DNA of 64,000 bases from Pseudomonas fluorescens NCIMB 11764 (GCF_000293885.2 NZ_CP010945.1:2376001-2440000); one strand, 5' to 3'; counted from the stretch's first letter, positions 42,210-51,472 are shown. The notes: generated from the sequence alone by a model not told the origin. Program-made: numbers and translations.

Positions 42210-42239
42210 TGGTTTCCCAATGGATGAGCGGTGGCCTCT

Positions 42240-42287
42240 GTGGCGAGGGAGTTTGCTCCCGCTGGGTCGCGCAGCGGCCCCAAAACC
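42240..42287. repeat. REP element after xerD
   Basis: 'gtggcgagggagtttgctcc' + 'cgctgggtcgcgcagcggcc'. The expected inverted partner is eroded ('cgacgggagcaagcgag' near 42358-42374). The gene-free gap 42210-42534 holds this and the dsbC leader only. Confidence 0.65.
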
Positions 42288-42534
42288 ATATATATCGGTC
42301 ATTCAGAAGCATCGGGTGTCCGTTCAGCGACTGCTGTGCCCGGGCGCGGATCGGTCGACGGGAGCAAGCGAGTATTTATTGCCAAATTGCACCGTGAGAT
42401 GTCCTGCGTCACCCGCATTCGGCCCCACGGGCCTTATGTGGTAGGCTTTGCCGGTTTGCACGATGGGCGGTTATGACCCGGTGTTTCGGCACGGGCGTTC
42501 TGATCGTCCCATTTGTCCGCCTTCAGGAGTTCTC

Positions 42535-43266
42535 ATGCGTCTGACCCAGATTTTCGCCGCCGCAGCCATTGCGTTGGTCAGCACCTTTGCCGTCGCCGAT
42601 GACGCGGCCGACAAAGCCATTCGTAAAAGCCTGGAAACCCTCCAGCTCGAAGTGCCGGTAGAAAGCATTTCCGCCAGTCCTCTGCCCGGACTGTATGAAG
42701 TCAAACTGCAAGGCAGCCGCGTGCTCTATGCCAGCGCCGATGGCCAGTATGTCGTCCAGGGCTACATGTTTCAGCTCAAGGACGGTAAACCGGTCAACCT
42801 GACCGAAAAAACCGAACGCCTGGGCGTTTCCAAACTGGTCAACGCGATTCCGGTCGCGGAAACCGTGGTCTACCCGGCCATCGGCGAAACCAAATCGCAC
42901 ATCACCGTGTTCACCGACACCACCTGCCCGTACTGCCACAAACTGCACGCCGAAGTGCCTGAGCTGAACAAGCGCGGCATCGAAGTGCGTTACGTCGCGT
43001 TCCCGCGCCAGGGCCTGGGCTCGCCGGGTGACGAACAGCTGCAAGCGGTCTGGTGCTCGAAAGACAAGAAAGCCGCCATGGACAAAATGGTCGACGGCAA
43101 GGAAATCAAGGCCGCCAAGTGCGATAACCCGGTTTCCAAGCAGTTCGCCCTCGGTCAGTCGATCGGCGTGAACGGTACACCGGCCATCGTTTTGGCCGAC
43201 GGTCAGGTCATTCCGGGCTACCAGCCTGCGCCACAAGTCGCCAAACTGGCGCTGGGCGCGAAGTAA
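42535..43266 (+). CDS. dsbC: Periplasmic disulfide isomerase DsbC
   Basis: 243-residue protein with a signal peptide ('LTQIFAAAAIALVSTFAVA'), an N-terminal dimerisation domain and a thioredoxin fold with the CPYC active site in 'TDTTCPYCHKLH' near residue 127. It reshuffles wrong disulfides in the periplasm. 'GVNGTPAIVLADG' holds the cis-proline. CAGGAG is well placed before ATG 42535. Confidence 0.95.
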   Translation: MRLTQIFAAAAIALVSTFAVADDAADKAIRKSLETLQLEVPVESISASPLPGLYEVKLQGSRVLYASADGQYVVQGYMFQLKDGKPVNLTEKTERLGVSKLVNAIPVAETVVYPAIGETKSHITVFTDTTCPYCHKLHAEVPELNKRGIEVRYVAFPRQGLGSPGDEQLQAVWCSKDKKAAMDKMVDGKEIKAAKCDNPVSKQFALGQSIGVNGTPAIVLADGQVIPGYQPAPQVAKLALGAK

Positions 43267-43336
43267 ATTCGCATCGTCACGGCCAGCCTTTGACGATCAT
43301 GGTCCGGCGGCAACATTTGCCGGGTCATTAATAGAG

Positions 43337-43360
43337 AGCCGCGAGCATGCGGCTGTTTTC
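43337..43360 (+). terminator. Hairpin 1 in the dsbC-hom gap
   Basis: AGCCGC-gagcat-GCGGCT followed by GTTTTC. Terminator-like for dsbC, or part of a hom leader. Confidence 0.5.
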
Positions 43361-43383
43361 ACGGCCGGCCTTGAGTCGGCCGT
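43361..43383 (+). other. Hairpin 2 immediately before hom
   Basis: ACGGCCG / CGGCCGT with a nine-base loop and TTTC after it, ending ten bases before the hom ribosome site. Together with hairpin 1 it forms a tandem structure in the hom leader. Confidence 0.45.
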
Positions 43384-43400
43384 TTCATGGGGAGTTCACA

Positions 43401-44705
43401 GTGAAACCGGTCAAAGTAGGCATCTGTGGGTTAGGGACCGTCGGTGGCGGTACCTTCAACGTACTTCAGCGCAACGCCGAGGAAATTGCTCGTCGTGCCG
43501 GGCGTGGAATCGAAGTGGCACAAATTGCCATGCGCACGCCAAAGCCTCAGTTCCAAACGACCGGTATTGCGATTACCAACGATGTCTTCGAAGTGGCCAC
43601 GAACCCTGAGATCGACATCGTTATAGAGCTGATGGGCGGCTATACCGTTGCCCGCGAGCTGGTACTCAAGGCCATCGAGAATGGCAAGCATGTGGTCACC
43701 GCGAACAAGGCACTGATTGCCGTTCACGGTAATGAGATTTTCGCCAAGGCTCGCGAGAAAGGCGTGATCGTGGCATTCGAAGCGGCTGTAGCCGGCGGCA
43801 TTCCGGTGATCAAGGCGATCCGTGAAGGCCTGTCCGCCAACCGTATCAACTGGGTCGCCGGCATCATCAACGGCACCGGCAACTTCATCCTCACCGAGAT
43901 GCGCGAGAAGGGTCGCACCTTCGAAGACGTACTCGCCGAGGCGCAAGCCCTGGGGTACGCCGAAGCCGATCCGACCTTCGACGTTGAAGGCATCGACGCG
44001 GCCCACAAGCTGACGATCCTGGCCTCCATCGCGTTCGGCATCCCGCTGCAATTCGACAAGGCTTACACCGAAGGCATCACCAAGCTGACCACGGCTGACG
44101 TGAATTACGCCGAAGCGCTGGGCTACCGCATCAAGCACCTGGGCGTGGCGCGCAGCACCGCGGCCGGTATCGAACTGCGCGTGCACCCGACGCTGATCCC
44201 GGCCGATCGCCTGATCGCCAACGTCAACGGCGTGATGAACGCGGTAATGGTCAACGGTGACGCTGCCGGTTCGACCCTGTTCTACGGCGCCGGCGCCGGC
44301 ATGGAGCCGACCGCATCGTCGGTGATCGCCGACCTGGTGGACGTGGTTCGCGCCATGACCTCCGACCCGGAAAACCGCGTGCCGCATCTGGCGTTCCAGC
44401 CGGATTCGCTGTCGGCGCATCCGATCCTGCCGATCGAAGCCTGCGAAAGCGCTTATTACCTGCGCATTCAGGCCAAGGACCATCCGGGCGTGCTGGCTCA
44501 GGTCGCGAGCATCCTGTCGGAGCGCGGCATCAACATCGAATCGATCATGCAGAAAGAAGTCGAAGAGCATGACGGTCTGGTGCCGATGATCCTGCTGACT
44601 CACCGTGTGCTGGAACAGCACATGAACGACGCGATCGCCGCCCTCGAAGCCCTGACAGGCGTAGTCGGTCCGGTTGTACGGATCCGCGTCGAGCACCTGA
44701 ACTAA
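43401..44705 (+). CDS. hom: Homoserine dehydrogenase
   Basis: 434-residue enzyme reducing aspartate semialdehyde to homoserine for threonine and methionine. Rossmann site 'VGICGLGTVGGGTFNVL', 'ANKALIAVHG', the substrate-site 'NGTGNFILTEM' and 'AEADPTFDVEGIDAAHK', and a C-terminal ACT domain (about 350-430; 'HPGVLAQVASILSERGINIESIMQ') for feedback control. GTG 43401 has GGGGAG nine bases upstream. thrC follows, 66 bases on. Confidence 0.95.
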   Translation: MKPVKVGICGLGTVGGGTFNVLQRNAEEIARRAGRGIEVAQIAMRTPKPQFQTTGIAITNDVFEVATNPEIDIVIELMGGYTVARELVLKAIENGKHVVTANKALIAVHGNEIFAKAREKGVIVAFEAAVAGGIPVIKAIREGLSANRINWVAGIINGTGNFILTEMREKGRTFEDVLAEAQALGYAEADPTFDVEGIDAAHKLTILASIAFGIPLQFDKAYTEGITKLTTADVNYAEALGYRIKHLGVARSTAAGIELRVHPTLIPADRLIANVNGVMNAVMVNGDAAGSTLFYGAGAGMEPTASSVIADLVDVVRAMTSDPENRVPHLAFQPDSLSAHPILPIEACESAYYLRIQAKDHPGVLAQVASILSERGINIESIMQKEVEEHDGLVPMILLTHRVLEQHMNDAIAALEALTGVVGPVVRIRVEHLN

Positions 44706-44771
44706 GCCGTTATCGTTCACCGGGCCTGCGTGCAGGCCCGGGTTTGCGAACACTGTCTATTGGAGCCAGTC

Positions 44772-46181
44772 ATGCGTTATATCAGTACCCGCGGCCAGGC
44801 ACCGGCCCTGAATTTCGAAGACGTCCTGCTGGCCGGTCTCGCCACCGACGGCGGTCTGTACGTCCCGGAAAACCTGCCACGTTTCACCCAGGAAGAAATC
44901 GCTTCCTGGGCCGGCCTGCCGTATCACGAGCTGGCCTTCCGGGTAATGCGCCCGTTTGTCACCGGCAGCATTCCTGATGCCGATTTCAAAAAGATTCTCG
45001 AAGAAACCTACGGCGTGTTCTCGCACAGCGCCGTCGCACCGCTGCGTCAGTTGAACGGCAACGAATGGGTGCTGGAGCTGTTCCACGGCCCGACCCTGGC
45101 GTTCAAGGACTTCGCTCTGCAACTGCTCGGTCGTCTGCTCGACTACGTGCTGGAAAAACGCGGTGAGCGCGTGGTGATCGTTGGCGCGACGTCCGGCGAC
45201 ACCGGTTCGGCCGCCATCGAAGGCTGCAAGCACTGCGAAAACGTCGACATCTTCATCCTGCACCCGCACAACCGCGTGTCCGAAGTGCAGCGTCGCCAGA
45301 TGACCACCATCTTCGGCGAGAACATCCACAACATCGCCATCGAAGGCAACTTCGATGACTGCCAGGAAATGGTCAAGGCGAGCTTCGCCGACCAGAGCTT
45401 CCTCAAAGGCACCCGCCTGGTGGCGGTGAACTCGATCAACTGGGCGCGGATCATGGCCCAGATCGTTTACTACTTCCACGCAGCCCTGCAGCTGGGTGGC
45501 CCGGCGCGCTCGGTGTCGTTCTCGGTGCCGACCGGCAACTTCGGCGACATCTTCGCCGGTTACCTGGCGCGCAACATGGGCCTGCCTATCAACCAGTTGA
45601 TCGTCGCCACCAACCGCAACGACATCCTGCACCGCTTCATGAGCGGCAACCAGTACGTCAAGGAAACCCTGCACGCCACACTGTCGCCGTCGATGGACAT
45701 CATGGTGTCGTCGAACTTCGAGCGTTTGCTGTTTGACCTGCACGGTCGTAACGGCGCGGCGATCGCCGGGTTGATGGATTCGTTCAAACAGGGCGGTGGT
45801 TTCAGCGTTGAACAAGAGCGTTGGACCGAAGCGCGCAAACTGTTTGATTCGCTCGCTGTGGATGATGCGCAAACGTGCGAAACCATCGCCGAGGTTTACG
45901 AGCAGACGGGTGAATTGCTGGATCCGCACACGGCTATCGGCGTGAAGGCTGCGCGTGAATGCCGTCGCAGCCTGGATATTCCGATGGTGATTCTTGGCAC
46001 TGCTCACCCGGTCAAATTCCCGAATGCGGTGGAGAAGGCTGGCGTGGGTAAAGCGCTGGAGTTGCCTGTTCACCTGGCTGATCTGTTTGAGCGGGATGAG
46101 CGGTGCACCGTGTTGCCGAATGACTTGAAGGCTGTTCAGGCGTTTGTCAGTCAGCATGGCAATCGTGGAAAGCCGCTTTAA
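44772..46181 (+). CDS. thrC: Threonine synthase
   Basis: 469-residue PLP enzyme turning O-phosphohomoserine into threonine. It starts 'RYISTRGQAPALNFEDVLLAGLATDGGLYVPE'-like as in the long (E. coli-type) class. The PLP lysine is in 'FHGPTLAFKDFA' (about residue 110); 'GATSGDTGSAAIEG' binds phosphate. Start ATG 44772 with GGAG upstream. In an operon with hom. Confidence 0.95.
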   Translation: MRYISTRGQAPALNFEDVLLAGLATDGGLYVPENLPRFTQEEIASWAGLPYHELAFRVMRPFVTGSIPDADFKKILEETYGVFSHSAVAPLRQLNGNEWVLELFHGPTLAFKDFALQLLGRLLDYVLEKRGERVVIVGATSGDTGSAAIEGCKHCENVDIFILHPHNRVSEVQRRQMTTIFGENIHNIAIEGNFDDCQEMVKASFADQSFLKGTRLVAVNSINWARIMAQIVYYFHAALQLGGPARSVSFSVPTGNFGDIFAGYLARNMGLPINQLIVATNRNDILHRFMSGNQYVKETLHATLSPSMDIMVSSNFERLLFDLHGRNGAAIAGLMDSFKQGGGFSVEQERWTEARKLFDSLAVDDAQTCETIAEVYEQTGELLDPHTAIGVKAARECRRSLDIPMVILGTAHPVKFPNAVEKAGVGKALELPVHLADLFERDERCTVLPNDLKAVQAFVSQHGNRGKPL

Positions 46182-46204
46182 CCAGGCCTTTTACATATCC
46201 ATTG

Positions 46205-46243
46205 CTTCGGTAGCGGCGGAACTCATAGCCGCCGTTACCGAAG
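46205..46243 (+). other. Strong hairpin just after thrC
   Basis: Fifteen-base arms (cttcggtagcggcgg / ccgccgttaccgaag, one G-U pair) around a nine-base loop, 24 bases after the thrC stop. There is no T-run. It could protect the mRNA 3' end or act with Rho. The rest of the 46182-46437 gap shows no convincing gene. Confidence 0.5.
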
Positions 46244-46437
46244 AAACGGAAATACACCCAATCCCAATTCTCACTGCCCACATACACAAACCTGTCATCT
46301 CCCCCATGCATGCTCCATCAACCAGAGACGCCGACGCGTCTGCATCTGGAATCCAGAACTTTCTTCTCGGGCCGGTGGTCATTTACTGTAGACCTGCCCC
46401 AGGCACTTCGTTTTCGGACTATTGAGTGGTGATCGAG

Positions 46438-46722
46438 ATGGAAAGTATCAGTCTATTGCTCGGTGAGGCGCTGAGCCCGTATCAGGTAACGTTGACCCCA
46501 TCAGGCACCCACGGCGAATACCTGGTGACACTGAAGAGCTCGACCGGCGCCATCGTGGTCGAACGGGAATTCAATCAGGCTCAGTTGAGCGACAAACGTC
46601 TGCTCACGGATGTGGTCGACGGTTTGCATCGCGACCTGATGATTGCCGAAGGACGCCTGGAACCCTGCGTTATCGCGGCGTTGCGCAATGCGGCACAGGA
46701 CAAGGTCCTGGTCCGGCCGTAA
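46438..46722 (+). CDS. DUF3509-like small protein
   Basis: 94 residues, starting MESISLLLGEALSPYQVTL. It has a compact beta-beta pattern followed by a helix, 'LVTLKSSTGAIVVEREF' then 'LLTDVVDGLHRDLMIAEGRL'. It resembles the DUF3509 proteins found mainly in Pseudomonas; function unknown. No signal peptide or membrane segment. ATG 46438 is preferred; two GTG codons at 46426 and 46429 are possible. It directly precedes a structured RNA candidate. Confidence 0.62.
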   Translation: MESISLLLGEALSPYQVTLTPSGTHGEYLVTLKSSTGAIVVEREFNQAQLSDKRLLTDVVDGLHRDLMIAEGRLEPCVIAALRNAAQDKVLVRP

Positions 46723-46738
46723 GTGAATTATGTTTTAA

Positions 46739-46885
46739 GGGAACCTTACGGGCCCAAGGTCAGTCAGAGGATGTAACAGCAGGATCAAGCATTGTGCTCC
46801 GGTGCTTGTCGTCCTGTTGCTACTGGTCTTTTTGTAGACCACGTTTAACCCCGAGTCGTCTCCCCACTTCTCGGGGTTTCTTTTT
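46739..46885 (+). ncRNA. Candidate structured small RNA with own terminator
   Basis: About 147 bases that fold in series. ACCTT/AAGGT (46743-46760). A long two-part stem: 12-base arms 46773-46784 with 46812-46823 (one mismatch, one G-U), then CAAGCA/TGCTTG 46786-46791 with 46803-46808. TGGTCT/AGACCA (46824-46841). Terminator AACCCCGAG/CTCGGGGTT (46847-46878) ending TTCTTTTT. No reading frame of note. Three GGA triplets (46740, 46769, 46782 regions) could suit RsmA/RsmE. It may be a known Pseudomonas sRNA such as RgsA, which I cannot confirm; it could also be the 3' UTR of the preceding gene. Confidence 0.5.
46847..46885 (+). terminator. Rho-independent terminator of the candidate sRNA
   Basis: Nine-base stem AACCCCGAG / CTCGGGGTT, 14-base loop, then TTCTTTTT; it ends 13 bases before the stop of the converging gene. 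Confidence 0.85.
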
Positions 46886-46897
46886 GCCCGCGATTTG

Positions 46898-47761
46898 TCA
46901 TTGCTGGGCCTGTTGCTCGAAATACTTCCTGGATTCCTCCAGGTAGGCACCGCGACTTTCCGGGTCGAGCCACGCAGCGTAAGCCTCGCTCAAGCGTTCA
47001 TGGGGCATTTTGCGCAGCAGTTGATTGATCTCGATAATCGCCTGCCGGCCTTTTGGCGTGTCGGTGCAGCCGATGTATCCAGACAAGAATTTCTCGGCGC
47101 CGCGAATCGGGTAGAACTGCAATTCATCCTCGGCGATCCCTTGCTGTTGGGCCTGGTAGCGGATTTCCGGACGGTATCCCAGCAGCAACCGCAAGCGCCC
47201 CAGGCGCTGCATCTGCAACAGACTGCCCAAGGCGTCGTTGCCGTAGTGCGAGGTAAGAGAGTCAGCCGGTGCTTGCTTGAGCAGTGTGTCGAGGTAATCG
47301 CCGTAGTTACGCTCGGCGATAATGCCCAGCTTCTCGCCACCATTCGCCAGGAAGGCTGCCAGGTCCAGTTCACCGTCCTGGATGAAGGGCGCGAGCGTTT
47401 CGCGGTCAACGCGTCGCACGGCCACGCCGTTACCCATGGCTCGAAACACTGGAGTGGAAAACGCGATCCAGCGTTCGCGTTCCTTGCTTCGGTTCAGCGC
47501 CGCATCGCAGGTAAGGGACGGCTCGTAGAGCATTTGCAAGGCGCGAGCACGGTTGACCCGCATCAAGGTGTGTTCGTATTGCGGCATGCCCGCGATCAAC
47601 AGCGGCAACAGTTGATCGATGACGCCCTGGCTTTTTTTCGGTCCTTCGAAAATCGTCAGCGGTGGCAGATCCCGCAACAGCCAGATTATGGTTTCCTTGG
47701 GCTGCGCCATCGCCGACGAGGTCGAACCGACGAGCAGAACTGTCGTCGCGAACGCGCACAT
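46898..47761 (-). CDS. Periplasmic solute-binding-like protein (TIGR02285 type)
   Basis: About 287 residues. Hydrophobic signal 'FATTVLLVGSTSSAMA' then 'ETIIWLLRDLPPLTIFEGP', a type-2 periplasmic binding fold similar to amino-acid binding proteins but without an ABC partner nearby. 'WLLRDLPP' and 'IGCTDTPKGR' fit the TIGR02285 group as I recall it. The start is uncertain: ATG 47761 lies only three bases after AGGAGG, and the frame stays open upstream. Function unknown. Confidence 0.6.
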   Translation of the reverse strand: MCAFATTVLLVGSTSSAMAQPKETIIWLLRDLPPLTIFEGPKKSQGVIDQLLPLLIAGMPQYEHTLMRVNRARALQMLYEPSLTCDAALNRSKERERWIAFSTPVFRAMGNGVAVRRVDRETLAPFIQDGELDLAAFLANGGEKLGIIAERNYGDYLDTLLKQAPADSLTSHYGNDALGSLLQMQRLGRLRLLLGYRPEIRYQAQQQGIAEDELQFYPIRGAEKFLSGYIGCTDTPKGRQAIIEINQLLRKMPHERLSEAYAAWLDPESRGAYLEESRKYFEQQAQQ

Positions 47762-47819
47762 CACCCTCCTGCTGTGCGACAGGCTGTCAGTGATATGCCG
47801 CGAAAGCAGGCGCTTGAGC

Positions 47820-49019
47820 CTAGATGGCCCCGTCTTCACGCAGCTTTGCGATCTGTTCCTTGTCATAGCCAAGATCGGTGAGTACCTGCGCATTGTGTTC
47901 GCCCAACTGCGGCCCGACCCATTCCGAACTGCCGGGTGTCTCTGAGAGTTTCGGCACGATTCCCGGCATCTTGAAATCTTTGCCGTCCGGCAGCTTCGCT
48001 TTCAGGAACATTTCCCGCGCCAGGTACTGCGGATCACTGAACATGTCTTCGGCGCTGAAGATCCGGCTGGCGGGGACATCGGCCTGATTCAACCGCTCGA
48101 TGACGGTGTCCAGCGGCAACGCGTTGACCCACCGATCAATCACCCCATAAATCTCGTCGCGCCGGCTGTCACGCCCGTCGTTGCTGGCCAGGGCCGGGTC
48201 ATTGGCCAGGTCTTCACGGCCGATGATCAGCATGAAGCGCTTGAAAATCGCATCGCCATTGGCGCCGATCTGCACATGTTTGCCATCAGCGCTGGTGTGG
48301 ATCGAGGAGGGGGTGATGCCGGGCATGATGTTGCCGGTGCGTTCACGGATGAAGCCGAACACGTCGAACTCCGGGACCATGCTTTCCATCATGGCGAAGA
48401 TCGCTTCGTACAGCGCCACATCCACCACTTGACCCAGACCGCCGTTGACCTCGCGATGACGCAAGGCCATCAATGCGCCGATCACGCCCCAGAGCGCGGC
48501 AATCGAATCGCCGATGGAAATCCCGGTGCGAACGGGTGGGCGATCCTCGAAACCGGTGATGTAGCGCAGGCCGCCCATGGATTCACCGACGGCGCCAAAC
48601 CCCGGCTGATCCTTCATCGGCCCGGTCTGGCCGAAACCTGAAAGGCGCACCATGACCAGTTTCGGGTTCAGTGCGTGCAAGACATCCCAGCCCAGACCGA
48701 GCTTTTCCAGCACGCCGGGGCGAAAATTCTCGATCAGGATGTCGGCTTCACCCAGCAGCTTTTTCAGGATCGCCAGCCCGTCCGGGTGTTTCAGGTTCAG
48801 GGTCAGGGACTTCTTGTTACGCGCCTGAACGAACCACCAGAGCGACGTGCCTTCATACATTTTTCGCCATTTACGCAACGGATCGCCGCCGTCGGGGGAC
48901 TCGATCTTGATCACTTCGGCACCGAATTCGCCGCAGATGCGCGAGGCAAACGGCCCGGCGATCAAAGTGCCCAATTCGATGACTTTCAGACCTGAGAGTG
49001 GTTTGGCGGTGAACGGCAT
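47820..49019 (-). CDS. CaiB/BaiF family (class III) CoA transferase
   Basis: 399-residue enzyme moving CoA between carboxylic acids. N-terminal 'LSGLKVIELGTLIAGPFASRICGEFGAEVIKIE', 'NKKSLTLNLKHPDG', 'ENFRPGVLEKLGLGWD' and the catalytic aspartate likely in 'GISIGDSIAALWG'. Substrate not known. AGGA precedes ATG 49019. Confidence 0.88.
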   Translation of the reverse strand: MPFTAKPLSGLKVIELGTLIAGPFASRICGEFGAEVIKIESPDGGDPLRKWRKMYEGTSLWWFVQARNKKSLTLNLKHPDGLAILKKLLGEADILIENFRPGVLEKLGLGWDVLHALNPKLVMVRLSGFGQTGPMKDQPGFGAVGESMGGLRYITGFEDRPPVRTGISIGDSIAALWGVIGALMALRHREVNGGLGQVVDVALYEAIFAMMESMVPEFDVFGFIRERTGNIMPGITPSSIHTSADGKHVQIGANGDAIFKRFMLIIGREDLANDPALASNDGRDSRRDEIYGVIDRWVNALPLDTVIERLNQADVPASRIFSAEDMFSDPQYLAREMFLKAKLPDGKDFKMPGIVPKLSETPGSSEWVGPQLGEHNAQVLTDLGYDKEQIAKLREDGAI

Positions 49020-49156
49020 ACTGGATCCTGTAGGACAAAGGCTTGGCTGATAGAGCGTTTTAGCACAGCCCGCTGTCAGTCGCTCAAGGTTGATGGCCGC
49101 GAAGCCTGTCGCATCGGTTAGACTTGCCGCCTTTCCACGTATCAAGAAGCCCGTTC

Positions 49157-49699
49157 ATGGCCCAGCCGTCCACGACCTACAAGTTTGAACTGAACCTCAC
49201 CGACCTCGACCGCAGCGTTTACGAGACGGTGAAGCAGACCATCGCCCGTCACCCGTCGGAAACCGAAGAGCGCATGACCGTGCGGCTGCTGGCCTACGCC
49301 TTCTGGTACAACGAGCAGCTGTCGTTTGGCCGTGGTCTGTCAGACGTGGATGAACCCGCCCTGTGGGAAAAGAGCCTGGATGATCGCGTCCTGCACTGGA
49401 TCGAAGTCGGCCAGCCAGACGCCGATCGCCTGACGTGGTGCTCGCGCCGCACCGAGCGCACCAGCCTGCTGGCCTACGGCAGCCTGCGTGTCTGGGAAAC
49501 CAAAGTCATCCCGGCGATCAAGAACCTGAAAAACGTACACATCGCCGCGGTTCCCCAGGAAGTCCTGGAAACCCTGGCCAAAGACATGCCGCGCGTTATC
49601 AAGTGGGATGTGATGATCAGCGAAGGGACGATTTTCGTCACCGACGACCGTGGTCAGCACGAAGTCCAGTTGCAGTGGCTGAGCGGCGAACGCGGCTGA
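49157..49699 (+). CDS. yaeQ: YaeQ family protein
   Basis: 180 residues, 'TYKFELNLTDLDRSVYETVKQTIARHPSE' and 'SDVDEPALWEKSLDDRVLHWIEVGQPD' typical of YaeQ, a PD-(D/E)XK-related fold. Its biological role is unclear. Followed 58 bases later by recJ. Confidence 0.9.
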   Translation: MAQPSTTYKFELNLTDLDRSVYETVKQTIARHPSETEERMTVRLLAYAFWYNEQLSFGRGLSDVDEPALWEKSLDDRVLHWIEVGQPDADRLTWCSRRTERTSLLAYGSLRVWETKVIPAIKNLKNVHIAAVPQEVLETLAKDMPRVIKWDVMISEGTIFVTDDRGQHEVQLQWLSGERG

Positions 49700-49757
49700 G
49701 TGTTCACCGCGTCATCCGGTTTTATCCTACGTATTCAAGAGAAGCACCTGTCACCCC

Positions 49758-51467
49758 ATGCGCATCGAACCTCGCCTGTTGCCCGATACCCTGCCATTCC
49801 TCGGTGATCTGCCGCCGCTGCTGACCCGCCTGTATGCGGCGCGGGGCGTGCTGTCCGAGGTTGAACTGGACAAGAGCCTGGCGCGGCTGATTCCGTTCCA
49901 GCAGCTCAAAGGCATCGATGCCGCGGTGGATTTGCTGGTGACGGCGCTGGAGCAGCGGCAGCGGATTCTGATCGTTGGCGACTTCGACGCTGACGGCGCG
50001 ACGGCCAGTACGGTCGGCATGTTGGGCTTGCGCCTGCTGGGCGCGGCGCATGTCGACTACCTGGTGCCGAACCGTTTCGAGTACGGCTACGGCCTGACAC
50101 CGGAAATCGTTGAAGTGGCGCTGACCCGCACACCGCAGCTGCTGATCACCGTGGACAATGGCATCTCCAGCGTCGAGGGTGTGGCGGCGGCGAAAAAGGC
50201 TGGCCTCCAGGTGCTGGTCACCGATCACCACTTGCCCGGCGACGAACTGCCGCTGGCCGATGCGATCGTCAATCCCAACCAGCCGGGTTGCGGGTTTCCG
50301 AGCAAGGCCTTGGCGGGTGTCGGGGTGATTTTCTATGTGTTGATGGCCCTGCGCGCGCGTCTGCGCAGCCTTGGCTGGTACGAGAGCAAACCGCAGCCGA
50401 ACATCGGTGAGTTGCTGGATTTGGTAGCGTTGGGCAGCGTCGCCGACGTGGTGCCGCTGGATGCCAACAACCGGATTCTCGTCCACCAAGGCCTGGAGAG
50501 AATTCGCGCCGGACGCGCTCGACCGGGTATCAAAGCCATCCTCGAAGTCGCCAAGCGCGACCACACGCGTATTACCTCGACCGATCTCGGGTTCATCGTC
50601 GGCCCGCGCCTGAACGCGGCAGGGCGGCTGGATGACATGAGCCTGGGCATTGAATGCCTGCTCACCGAAGATGCCGCTCTCGCCCGGGAAATGGCCGTAC
50701 AGCTCGACGGCATGAACCAGGACCGCAAATCCATCGAGCAAGGCATGCAGCGCGAGGCGCTGGCCCAGCTCAAGGACTTGCCGGTTGAATCGATGCCGTT
50801 CGGCTTATGCCTTTTTGACCCCGAGTGGCACCAGGGCGTCATCGGAATCCTCGCTTCTCGTATGAAAGAGCGCTATTTCCGTCCGACGATTGCCTTTGCC
50901 GACGCAGGCGATGGCATGCTCAAGGGCTCGGGGCGTTCGGTTCAGGGTTTCCATATTCGCGACGCCTTAAGCGTGGTGGCGGCGCAGCACCCAAACCTGA
51001 TCAGCAAGTACGGCGGCCATGCCATGGCGGCAGGGTTGACCTTGCCGGAGGCGAATTTTCCGCTGTTTGCCGAAGCCTTTGACGCCGAAGTGCGTAGGCA
51101 ATTGCGCGAAGAAGACCTGACCGGGCGTTTGCTGTCGGACGGGACTTTGGCCGTCGAGGAATTTCATCTCGAACTGGCGCGTGCGCTGCGGCATGCCGGG
51201 CCGTGGGGACAGCACTTCCCGGAGCCATTGTTCCATGGGGTGTTTCAGTTGGTCGAACAACGGGTTGTCGGCGAACGGCACCTCAAAGTGGTGCTGAAAA
51301 GCGAATGCGGCTCGGTGAAGCTGGACGGCATCGCTTTTGGAATCGACCGCGATATCTGGCCGAACCCGACGATCAAATGGGTGGAACTGGCCTACAAACT
51401 CGACCTTAACGAGTTTCGCGGGAATGAGACGGTTCAGCTGATGATTGCCCACATCGAACCGCGTTGA
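49758..51467 (+). CDS. recJ: Single-strand DNA-specific exonuclease RecJ
   Basis: 569-residue 5'-3' exonuclease of the DHH family used in recombination and mismatch repair. Metal motifs: 'VGDFDADGATAS' (about residue 75), 'LLITVDNGISS', 'LVTDHHLPGDELP', 'VALGSVADVVPL' and the DHHA1 motif 'SGRSVQGFHIRDAL', 'KYGGHAMAAGLTL'. Complete. Confidence 0.96.
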   Translation: MRIEPRLLPDTLPFLGDLPPLLTRLYAARGVLSEVELDKSLARLIPFQQLKGIDAAVDLLVTALEQRQRILIVGDFDADGATASTVGMLGLRLLGAAHVDYLVPNRFEYGYGLTPEIVEVALTRTPQLLITVDNGISSVEGVAAAKKAGLQVLVTDHHLPGDELPLADAIVNPNQPGCGFPSKALAGVGVIFYVLMALRARLRSLGWYESKPQPNIGELLDLVALGSVADVVPLDANNRILVHQGLERIRAGRARPGIKAILEVAKRDHTRITSTDLGFIVGPRLNAAGRLDDMSLGIECLLTEDAALAREMAVQLDGMNQDRKSIEQGMQREALAQLKDLPVESMPFGLCLFDPEWHQGVIGILASRMKERYFRPTIAFADAGDGMLKGSGRSVQGFHIRDALSVVAAQHPNLISKYGGHAMAAGLTLPEANFPLFAEAFDAEVRRQLREEDLTGRLLSDGTLAVEEFHLELARALRHAGPWGQHFPEPLFHGVFQLVEQRVVGERHLKVVLKSECGSVKLDGIAFGIDRDIWPNPTIKWVELAYKLDLNEFRGNETVQLMIAHIEPR

Positions 51468-51472
51468 CCCCA

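Noticed and set aside
16772..42287. Regularly recurring palindromes as a CRISPR array
   Set aside because: Copies are dispersed singly or in inverted pairs between genes, not as direct repeats with uniform spacers.
46144..46425. Possible 93-residue protein overlapping the end of thrC
   Set aside because: It runs out of the thrC coding region through a 15-base-arm hairpin, has no ribosome site and shows no protein-like pattern.
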